This document shows, in pieces, positions 32,905-42,700 of a stretch of 64,000 nucleotides of DNA (position 1 is the first letter of the stretch; every line of letters starts with the position of its first letter). The position numbers and the translations under genes were made by a program. Under the pieces are notes generated by a model. The model had not been told where the DNA came from, did no database searches, and worked only from the letters and a program-made list of their open reading frames with translations. This DNA is from an uncultured Candidatus Actinomarina sp. (GTDB taxonomy: Bacteria; Actinomycetota; Acidimicrobiia; Actinomarinales; Actinomarinaceae), in contig CACKZW010000005.1 of assembly GCA_902604835.1 (NCBI GenBank), positions 1 through 64,000 on the forward strand, given 5' to 3'.

Positions 32905-33543
32905 TTGAAAAAAATTTTTGGTCATAGAGGTTTACCTAATTCATACCCTGAAAACACCTTTTTGAGTCTTAATAAAGCCCTTGAAATATGTGATTTTGTC
33001 GAAACAGATGTGAGGATAACAAAAGATAAAGAGTTAATTCTGTTTCATGATCCAACACTAAATAATCAAAAAATTGAAGAATTGTCATTACAAGAGATAT
33101 CAGATATTAAAAGTACTGACCTTAGTGAGATTCATTTAACATCAAGAGATCAAATATTGGGAAATGTTAATTTTGAATTGAAAGTAAATAAGGAACAAGA
33201 ATCTCTAAACACAATCTTTGTAGAAAAAATCATTGAGATAACAAATCCTGAAGATATTGTCTCTTCATTTGATTGGGGAACAATTTTGAGTAATAGAGAA
33301 AAATTTAATTCAAGATACGGTATTTTGATTGATGAAGAAAATCAATTATTCGAAAGCAAAGCTATTTCGAATTTAGATGATAATTTAATGTTTATGATAC
33401 AAAAAGATATTTTTCATTCAAGAAAGTTTGACCTACCAAAAGATAAATGCGTTGTGTGGACAGTTAATGATAAAGATGAAATAGATAATATTTTAAATAC
33501 GGGAGTTTATGGTGTGGTCACTGATATTGGTGATAAACTTTAA
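32905..33543 (+). CDS. Glycerophosphodiester phosphodiesterase
   Basis: Hydrolyses glycerophosphodiesters from lipid turnover to glycerol 3-phosphate and an alcohol. The 212-residue TIM-barrel protein begins IFGHRGLPNSYPENT, giving the catalytic HR and ENT motif, followed by FVETDVRITKDKELILFHDPTL with the metal-binding ExD and catalytic His. It is shorter than many GDPDs (about 240 residues), with a compact C-terminus VVWTVNDKDE. The TTG start follows an AAGGAAG site. It is divergent from whiB and probably has its own promoter with the palindrome at 32841. Confidence 0.88.
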   Translation: MKKIFGHRGLPNSYPENTFLSLNKALEICDFVETDVRITKDKELILFHDPTLNNQKIEELSLQEISDIKSTDLSEIHLTSRDQILGNVNFELKVNKEQESLNTIFVEKIIEITNPEDIVSSFDWGTILSNREKFNSRYGILIDEENQLFESKAISNLDDNLMFMIQKDIFHSRKFDLPKDKCVVWTVNDKDEIDNILNTGVYGVVTDIGDKL

Positions 33544-33562
33544 TTAGATAGGATAGAAAATT

Positions 33563-34009
33563 ATGGCACTAGCAGATGACTTAAGCTCAGCATTAAAAGA
33601 TGCAATGAAGGCGAAAGATAAACCCAAACTTGATGCTATTAGACAAATCCAAACAGAGATTGCAAAAAAGAAAGCTGAAAAAGGCGAAGAAGTAAATGAC
33701 GATCTTGTACTTGGGGTGATATCTTCATATGTTAAAAAAATGATAAAGGCTGTTGAAGAATATCAATCCCTGGGCGATAGAGGTCAAGAGATGGCAGAAA
33801 AAATACAATTTGAGATTGATTTCTTAAGTACCTATTTACCAGAGCAACTGAGTGATGAAGAAGTTGAAAAAATCGTTAATGAGGTCCTTTCCGAATTAGG
33901 TGATGTTGACATTTCACAAATGGGAAGAGTCATTGGAGCAGTTATGGCAAAGGGCGATGGGATAGATGGCTCTATTGTTAGTAAAATCGTGAAAGATAAA
34001 CTCTCCTAA
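33563..34009 (+). CDS. YqeY-like protein (GatB/YqeY domain)
   Basis: The 148-residue helical protein has the YqeY pattern: LSSALKDAMKAKDKPKLDAIRQ, then EEYQSLGDRGQEMAEK, FLSTYLPEQLSDEEVE, and the GRVIGAVMAKGDGIDGSIVSKIV C-terminus shared with the tail of GatB. The domain is thought to bind tRNA and may affect amidotransferase or tRNA metabolism; the precise role is unknown. It lies 19 bp after the phosphodiesterase gene and 45 bp before hom. Confidence 0.88.
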   Translation: MALADDLSSALKDAMKAKDKPKLDAIRQIQTEIAKKKAEKGEEVNDDLVLGVISSYVKKMIKAVEEYQSLGDRGQEMAEKIQFEIDFLSTYLPEQLSDEEVEKIVNEVLSELGDVDISQMGRVIGAVMAKGDGIDGSIVSKIVKDKLS

Positions 34010-34054
34010 TATTTCTTGTTGTTTCAAATTAAATAACATTTATCCTTACTAAAT

Positions 34055-35311
34055 ATGGAAAATAAAACATTTAATGTAGCTGTGATGGGTGCTGGCAATA
34101 TTGGTTCAGCAGTTATCTCACGCCTCATGAACTTAGATAAAGGAATAGTTGGATTAAATGTAAAAAGAGTTTTAGTAAAAGATAAAAGTAAAAAAAGAGA
34201 AATATCAGATGATATTCTCACTGACAATTTTGATGACATTTTAAATGATGATTCAATTGATCTTGTTATAGAAGTTCTTGGAGGTATTGATCCTGGTAAA
34301 GACTACATAAAGGCACTCTTGCAAAATGGTAAAGCAGTAATAACAGCAAATAAAGATATCATTGCTGATTCGGGATCCGATCTTATTAATACTGCAAAAG
34401 AAAATAACGCTTGTTTATATTTTGAGGCAGCAGTTGCTGCAGGTATACCTGTACTTAAACCAATTATTGAAAGTCTTCGAGGAGAGGAATTAACAAAAGT
34501 ATCAGGGATTATTAATGGAACAAGTAATTATATGCTTACATCAATGGAAGAGGGAAGCACCTATGACGATGCTTTATCTACTGCTCAAGAACTAGGGTAT
34601 GCAGAACCAGATCCAACAAATGATGTTGAAGGTTTAGATGCTAAATATAAAGCAGTTATTTTATCTTTACTTTGTTTTGGAACATCTCCAACTTCTGATG
34701 ATCTATTTACTGATGGTATCTCAGGTATAACAAAAGAAGATTTTGAGTGGGCTGCACGACTTGGTAAAACAATAAAATTAGTTGCACAAATAGATAACAA
34801 AAATGGATTTAATGCAAGAGTTCACCCTGTGTTAATTGACACAAAGCATCCTCTCGCAGCAATAAGAGGTGCCTTAAATGCAGTCGTTGTTGAAGGGGAT
34901 AATATAAATCAGCTTGTATTTTCTGGACCAGGAGCTGGAGCAGAACCAACAGCAAGTGCAATTATTGGAGATGTGTTAAGCGCTTGCCATCAACTAAGCA
35001 GCGATCAAACAAACTGGTACCCATTAAGAGAATTCAAAGGTGAGATGAAAAATTTTGAAGATGTTGAATCGAGCATGTTTATTCGCTTGTCTGTAAATGA
35101 TGAACCTGGAGTTTTGGCAAATATATCTGGAACTTTTGGAGAGAACAATGTCAGTATTGAAAGTGTTATCCAAGAAGGTAGGGGAGATAAGGCTGAGCTC
35201 GTTCTTGTCACTCATGAAGCACCAGAAAAAGATATTAAAAATTCTATCGATCAAATATCTGCATTAGATTCTGTCACTACGGTGACCTCAACACTACGCG
35301 TATACGTCTAA
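34055..35311 (+). CDS. hom: Homoserine dehydrogenase with C-terminal ACT domain
   Basis: Reduces aspartate semialdehyde to homoserine for threonine and methionine synthesis. The 418-residue protein has the NAD(P)-binding GAGNIGSAVISRL near residue 11, KDIIADSG with the cofactor-proximal lysine, GIINGTSNYML near residue 146, and YAEPDPTNDVEGLDA. The C-terminal ACT domain (MFIRLSVNDEPGVLANIS, near residue 342) is the site of threonine feedback in Gram-positive enzymes. It is followed immediately by thrC. Confidence 0.95.
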   Translation: MENKTFNVAVMGAGNIGSAVISRLMNLDKGIVGLNVKRVLVKDKSKKREISDDILTDNFDDILNDDSIDLVIEVLGGIDPGKDYIKALLQNGKAVITANKDIIADSGSDLINTAKENNACLYFEAAVAAGIPVLKPIIESLRGEELTKVSGIINGTSNYMLTSMEEGSTYDDALSTAQELGYAEPDPTNDVEGLDAKYKAVILSLLCFGTSPTSDDLFTDGISGITKEDFEWAARLGKTIKLVAQIDNKNGFNARVHPVLIDTKHPLAAIRGALNAVVVEGDNINQLVFSGPGAGAEPTASAIIGDVLSACHQLSSDQTNWYPLREFKGEMKNFEDVESSMFIRLSVNDEPGVLANISGTFGENNVSIESVIQEGRGDKAELVLVTHEAPEKDIKNSIDQISALDSVTTVTSTLRVYV

Positions 35312-36640
35312 GTGGTACAGTATCAATCAACCAGAGGACATAAAGAGACGCTCTCGTTTCAAGATGTCATACTTTCAGGATTAGCTCCTGATAAAGGGTT
35401 GTATTTACCTGATTCTATATACATTGAAAATCTGAATCACTTAACTGAAGAGGATTTAAGTTATGAAGATTTTGTAAAGACAATCTTTATCGCCCTTGAT
35501 AAAGATACAGCAAAATATGTTGATGATTTATCTTTGTACTCTGGTTTTGAAAACTCTCCAGAACCAGTACTGAAAGACTTAAATGACTCCACTGTTGTTA
35601 TGGAGCTATTTCATGGTCCTACGAAATCCTTTAAAGACTACGCATTACAACCTCTTGGTGCAATTGCTGATAAAAGACTTAACGAGTTGGGTGAGCGAGG
35701 CTTAGTACTTGTTGCAACAAGTGGAGATACTGGAAGTGCAGCAATTCAAGCCGTTAAAGATTCAGACAATATCGATATCGTTGTCTTGCATCCAGCGGGC
35801 AAAATAAGTGAGTATCAAAGAAAACAGATGACAAGTGTGATCAAGGACAATGTTTTCAATATTGCAGTAGAGGGCTCGTATGATGATTGCCAACGAATTG
35901 CAAAAGATATCTTATCAGAAAATCCTTTTGATCGAAGAATAATATCGTTGAACTCTATCAACTGGCTTCGTGTCATGGGTCAAGTATCTTATTACGTCTG
36001 GTTGACAAAACAATTTACTGCACCAATAAATGTAGCTATTCCATCGGGTAATTTTGGTAATGCTTACTCGGCCTGGTTTGGTCGATCACATGGACTAAAA
36101 ATAAATCAAATTATGTGTACAACAAATGTTAATGATGTCCTTAAAAGATTTATTGATTCTGGAATACTAGAACCACAGACAACACAACCAAGTGTTGCTC
36201 CAAGTATGGATATTCAAATTCCTTCAAGTCTGGAGAGGTTAATATTTGATCTTGATAATAATTCAAGCAACTTTTATGAGGGCCTAAAAGAAAACAACAA
36301 AGCATCATTAAGTGAAGAGAGCATAGAAAAGCTGCAACATGTATTTAGCTCACAAACGTTTGATGATGAGGATATAAAAGATGAGATTAAGTTATTAAAC
36401 GAAAAGTTTGAAATTGTTTTCGATCCTCATACTGTTACATCTTTAAGAATGGCTTTGGATACAAATTCAAATTTACCAACTGTAGCCGTTGCTACTGCCT
36501 CCCCTGAGAAATTTAGTAATGTTATTTCTCCAATCATTGATGATTTTTCTGAGGTAAATATTGAGAACGATGAAGAATTTATGGTCCTAGATGTAAATAA
36601 AGACAATATCGTTGAATCAATAAAAGCGAAATTTGACTAA
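35312..36640 (+). CDS. thrC: Threonine synthase
   Basis: PLP enzyme that converts O-phosphohomoserine to threonine. The 442-residue protein belongs to the longer ThrC branch. The PLP lysine is in FHGPTKSFKDYAL near residue 108, with ATSGDTGSAAIQA near residue 140 and PSGNFGNAYSAW near residue 247. The GTG start directly follows the hom stop, so hom-thrC form one operon. Homoserine kinase (thrB) is not present next to it. The gene ends 91 bp before the giant surface protein. Confidence 0.93.
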   Translation: MVQYQSTRGHKETLSFQDVILSGLAPDKGLYLPDSIYIENLNHLTEEDLSYEDFVKTIFIALDKDTAKYVDDLSLYSGFENSPEPVLKDLNDSTVVMELFHGPTKSFKDYALQPLGAIADKRLNELGERGLVLVATSGDTGSAAIQAVKDSDNIDIVVLHPAGKISEYQRKQMTSVIKDNVFNIAVEGSYDDCQRIAKDILSENPFDRRIISLNSINWLRVMGQVSYYVWLTKQFTAPINVAIPSGNFGNAYSAWFGRSHGLKINQIMCTTNVNDVLKRFIDSGILEPQTTQPSVAPSMDIQIPSSLERLIFDLDNNSSNFYEGLKENNKASLSEESIEKLQHVFSSQTFDDEDIKDEIKLLNEKFEIVFDPHTVTSLRMALDTNSNLPTVAVATASPEKFSNVISPIIDDFSEVNIENDEEFMVLDVNKDNIVESIKAKFD

Positions 36641-36731
36641 AAATCACTTTAATTAGAATCTTTTCTAAGTTAAAATTACCTTTGTTGTAGAAGAGGGGAA
36701 TATAAAAATATTAAATACTCTCAACTTTGTT

Positions 36732-39700
36732 GTGCTTTTGTTTAAAAAGCTATTTTCGTTCGTCTTTAATAAGAAAACTTTCAACTTAGTTATGTCATTT
36801 TTGATGATTGTCTCTCTTGCATATGTCACTATTGAAAAAATTGATCCAGAACCGGCCTTTGCAGTAGGAGAGTTTGATTGTGTTGATAGCGATGGAAGAA
36901 CATATATATATCAAAGTACCTGGTCTGGCAATACCTTAACAATTAATCGTGGTGTAAATGATGATTCAGGAACTTTTGTTAAAAATAATAGTTTCCAAAC
37001 ATTTAGTTCATGGTCATCAACAAGTAACAGTGATATATCTGAAGTTAACTCCTTAGCTATCACTACAGATGGTGAAATGTTTGCACTCTTAAAGCAGGAC
37101 AATAGTGGTGTAAAGTTTTATAAATTAAATTACAATGGATCGGCTGAACACATCTCTTCGGTAACAGTTCCTAATGGAGATAACAATGCCGCCTCTAACT
37201 ACGAAGTGGATGTTGGTGGAACTACTTACAAGTATTACATTACTTCAAAAGGTTTCTTTAATGGCAATGTACAAGTTATAAGAATCAACGGTGATGGAAC
37301 ATATCATATATTTGAGCCAGATATTAACAATGGAGGAAATGGATCAAATAAAGCAAAAGACTTTGCTTGGGTCTCTAATCACCCATCAGGAAATGACTTT
37401 GTTGGATTTGACTCAAACGGCAATGATTTATTAGGTGCTGAGATAACCTCACATACTGGTCATGGAACAGCCTCTGAAGAGATGACAATTAATTTAAGTG
37501 TATTAAATGGAAATATTGGAAGCGGTATTGGTTCAAACTCAGGTGCAGCAATGTCACTTGGTAATGGAGATGTCTACTTTCTTGAAAACACAGGAAGTGA
37601 TGGTGGATCCCTTTGGCTTTATGATCAATCTGCAGGAACATTGACAGAGACAAATGATGAGTTTTCTAGTTCTAGTAACACTGATGGTGCTGGTTGTGGT
37701 ATTGGTCTTTCAGGAAGCGACGAATTTGTACCAACAGTTACTGCTGCACAGGGCTCATGTAGCGGTAGTAACAAAACTGTGGCAGTAACTTTAAATAACT
37801 CAGGAAGCGATGTTGCAGCAAACTATGTTGTCACATATACGATCAGTGGTAGTACATCAAACCTTACAACAGGTACAAGTGTAAATGGAGGTGCGAGCAA
37901 TACCTCGCTTTCTGTACCCGCTCAGGCCAATGGAACATCTGTCCAGTTAAATTGGTACGCTGAAAGTACTACTTATGGTCTACGAACGCCGGCATCAAGT
38001 ACTAGTTCTGTAACAATTACCGTAGATACCTCGAGTTGTGGTCCCGGCGAACCTTCTCTTACAGTTTCTCAAAGCTTAGGAGCCTGTTCTACGGGTGGTG
38101 GTACACAAACCTCAACATTATCTATTGCAAATAGTTCTGGTGCTTCCGCCTATCTTACAGTTGAATATTCAACCAATGGAGGTTCTAGTTGGACCGTCCA
38201 CACTGACGCTGAAGAGGCGGATAATTTAACGGTTACGAATGGATCTACGAATACTTCTTTAACTGTTGCAGTCTCACATGGCTCGGCAATTACTTGGAGA
38301 TATAAGGCCTCTGATACATCTAGCGATTGGACAGGAATAAGTTATTCAACTTTATCGGCAAGCTCTACAGTAGATTGTGATCCAGATGCGACTGTAACAC
38401 AATCACTTGGTTCTTGTTCTGCTGCGAATGGTAGTAAGACATCTACATTGAGTATAAGGAATGATGAGAGTAGTACGGTTTATTACTTAGTCGAGTATTC
38501 AACAGATGGTGGCTCAAGTTACTCAACCGCAAGCTCAAACTTAACAGTAAATTCAAATGTTACGAATACTTCGCTTAGCCAAGCAGTTTCTCATGGCTCA
38601 TCCATTATATGGAGATATAAAGATTCCAACGTTTCAGGGTCTTTTGGGAGTGCTAGTTACACTACTTTGACAGCCAGTAGCACAGTAGATTGTGATCCAG
38701 CACTGACAGTTAGTCAATCTTTAGGCAATTGTTCTGCATCTGGCGGATATCAGACTTCTACTTTAAGCATTGAAAATACTGAGAGTTATACAGCTTATGT
38801 TTATGTAGAGTATTCCTTGAATGGAGGCTCATCATGGACTGATCATCCTAGCGCTGAAGAAAGTGATGGTTTTACGGTTGCAGCTGGTCAAACTGATACA
38901 TCTCTAACAGTTAACGTTCCGGACGGGTCAGCCATTACTTGGAGATATAAAGATTCACCAACTTCATCATTTAGTGGAGCAACTCAGTCAACATTAAGTG
39001 CAAGCTCAACAGTTGACTGTACTGTAGGCATCTCTGTCTCTCAATCACTTGGTTCCTGTTCTGCAGGTTCAAAAACCTCAACTTTAAGTATTACTAATAA
39101 TGAGAGCTATACAGCTTATGTATACGTTGAGTATTCGTTAGATGGTGGTAGTACCTATAGTGATCATCCAAGTGCTGAAGATTCAGATAATCTAACAATC
39201 GGAGCAGGTGCAACAAATACTGACTTGACAATATCAGTAGCTCATAACCAGACAGTTATTTGGAGAGTAACACCATCACCTACAACATCATCAAGTGGTG
39301 CATCAACTACATCTACAAGTGAAAGCTCTGCTGTTGATTGTCCAGTAATTGATGTAGGAGGTAGTGCTTCTTTTGCATCATTGTGTCAGAACGGTGCAAA
39401 GGTTTCTACCTTTACAATGACAAACTCCAGTAATGCTAATACAACAGCATATTTTAAAGTTGAGTACTCACTTAATGGTGGTTCATCGTATAGCACCGCA
39501 GTTGCCAACCAATCGGTATCTGAAAATGGCTCTGCAACCGTAACTCAATCTGTATCAGATGGACAAACAATTATATGGAGATATGAGGCATCAACAACAA
39601 ACAATACGTATACAGGAACTCCTACAGCAACCCTGTCTGCATCTTCAGAAGTTGACTGTGGTAATGCAACTGTGTCAGCTGCTTTAGGCAGTTGTTCCAG

Positions 39701-42700
39701 TGGCTCAGCTACATCTACTCTTACCTTGACCAACCCACAAACAACAAGTGTTACGGTTTATTTTGAAGTCCAATATAAGGTCACTGACACTGCTGGTAAT
39801 GACGGAGCCTGGCAGAATAAACTATCAAGTCAATCTGTCTCCCCAGCTGGATCATCCTCCACAACACAGTCAATTAGTGACGGTGAGAAAATTACATGGA
39901 GATATAGAACATCGAATGAAAGTGGAACGTTCAGTGGTTCTTACACAGAGACAAGTCAAAGCTCTGCAGTAAATTGCACCATTGACCCTGGTGGTTCACA
40001 AGCATTAGCAGCATCATGTACTGGTTCATCAAAAGTTTCAACGCTGACGATTACTAATAGTTCTTCTGCAACTACAGCTGCTTATTTCCTTGTGGAATAT
40101 TCAACTGACGGAGGATCTAGTTATAATGTTGCTGAATCAAGTAAAGAAGTTAGCATCAACGGTTCTGAAACTGTAACACAGTCTGTATCTTCAGGATCAG
40201 CAATTATATGGAGATATAAAACATCGAAAACGGATGGATCATTTTCTGGTTCATACACAACATTATCTGCCAGTGATACAGTAAGTTGTGGAACCCCTGC
40301 TGCATCTGGTTCACAGGCAAGTTGTTCCAGTGGCTCAGCAAATATAAGTATGGAACTTGATAATAGAAACCAATTAATTTCTCATCACTTTAAAGTTGAA
40401 TACTCAACTGACGGAGGTTCAAGTTGGTCAACTGGTGACAATAGTCTTAACAATAAAGAAGTATCAGCAAACACACTTACAACAGTCTCTCTTAAATCCT
40501 CAGCAATCAGTCACGGTACAACTGTAAAATTGAGGTATTACACATCGACTTCATCAGATTTTTCTGGTTCTACTGCAGTTGCTCTTGACGATATAACAAT
40601 CGATTGTCCTGTTTTAAGTGGTTCAGCGACTGCATCTGCAGCTAGCTGTTCAAGTGGCAGCGCAACAATCCCAATCACACTAAACAATTCAGGATCAAAC
40701 GTTGCTGGTACTTTTACAGTAAGGTACTCAACTGATAGTGGTTCAAGCTATACAACGCTTACTGCTACATCAGTAGCAGCTGGTCAAACAGATACTTCAT
40801 CGTTATCAGTTCCAGCACAGTCTCATGGCACGGCAGTAATTATTAAATACAGTGTTGCAAATACATCTGAGGGCTTAAGTCAATCAGAAGCAACTTTAAG
40901 CACTATAACCATAAGCTGTCCCGTATCTGCAATTGCAGTTACAAGCTCAACTAATGGTTGTGGCAACAACGGTGTGGGTCAGGGTGGTGTATACGGTAAT
41001 TCAGTAATAAGTATCGACAACTCTGGTAGTAACGTTGCAGTAACTCTCTATGTTCAGAAGAGAAAAGTTAATGCTGTAACTGGTAATGAGACCGCATTTG
41101 CATATTTTGCTAATGGAACAACAGGTGGTTCCAGTGGACAATCAATAAGTGCTGGAGCAAGTTCTTCGTATTCTTTTGATAGCCACCCTCATGGAACAGA
41201 GATTCAATATCGATGGTCTACTGATGGAAGTAACTGGACTGAACTTTCTACATTTACAGTTTCATGTGCGAATGTCTCAACATCAGCAGGTACATGTTCA
41301 AACGATACAGGAAAACAGACACCGACTATTACACTCAGCAGTGGTTCTCAAGCAACAGTCTCAGTATTTTTCAAAGTTGAATACTCAATTGATAGTGGAT
41401 CAAATTGGGTAACCCTTAAAAGCGATGAAGAAGTTCCAGCGAATACTTCAGAGACTTACAGTGGACCAGAATTAACTAATGGTGAATCAATCCAGTGGAG
41501 ATACAGTTCAAGAAAATCTGGAGGAGCACATGATGATGCCAGTATGGTTACTGATGACACAAATATACCAGGTGTTGACCCAACGCTTTCATATACTTCA
41601 AGTTGTACAGTAACAACAACTACAACGACCACAACAACTACAACGACCACAACTACGACCACAACTACGACTACGACTACAACTACAACAACCCTGCCAA
41701 CAACAACCACTACAATATTTGAACCAATATTTAAACCTCAAATAATTAATAATGGTCAATGCAGTAATGATGGAAGTGCTTCTTTTGGTCTGTCAGCAAT
41801 AAATGGTCAGTCAAATATTGGAATGTCTCTACGTCTTAAAATCTTTATCAACAAAAGTAAAGTTGTAGACAACACATATAGTCTTGCTGGTGGACAGAAT
41901 TTGTATATTACTACTCTTTCTAACGTGCCTGAAGGCTCAACCTATAGAATTAGGTTTATAGTTAAGGACAGCCTAAGTGGTCAAAAATCTAAGGGTGGAT
42001 TTAAGAAAGTAGTTGACTGTATTGATGACCCAGTTACTACAACCACCACTATTCCAATATCTACAACAACAATTGGCCCAGTATCGACTACTACAACAAC
42101 AGGTCCAACACCTACTACAACAACAGGTCCAACATCTACAACAACAATTGGCCCAGTATCGACCACTACAACAACTATTCCAATAGACCCAACAAACCCT
42201 ACTGATCCAGAGGTATGTCTTTTAAGGCTTGTAAGTATTTTTAATTTACAGAATCTTCTTGACTGTATAGATAATAACAAGCCTGATCCAACAGATCCTG
42301 ATCCAACAGATCCTGATCCAACAGATCCTGATCCAACAGATCCAACAGGAATAACAACTACATCTGAGGAAGATGATTTCTGTGAAGGCTTGATTCTTGA
42401 AGAAGGAGATGTTTGTGAGGGTCCTTTAACAGATGATGAAGGTAATGACTTTTTTGAGTGGGATGAATATGACGAGGGTGTTTACCTGACTGATGGAAGC
42501 TATACAGTACAGTATATTTATCGTGAAGACAGCCTAAACCTTGCTGCAACAGGAATTAATTTAGACTACATAGCATTAGGAGGATCAGTTTTTCTAATAG
42601 GTGGTGTAGTTCTTTATACATCTTCACGAAAAAGAAAATTAATGGAGAGCGCAATTTCTTTAGAAGATATTTATAAGCACTCTTTCAAAGTAAAAACAAA

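Noticed and set aside
41456..41710. Antisense open frame of almost pure valine
   Set aside because: It is the mirror of the poly-Thr codons of the giant protein, with no ribosome-binding site and no independent support.
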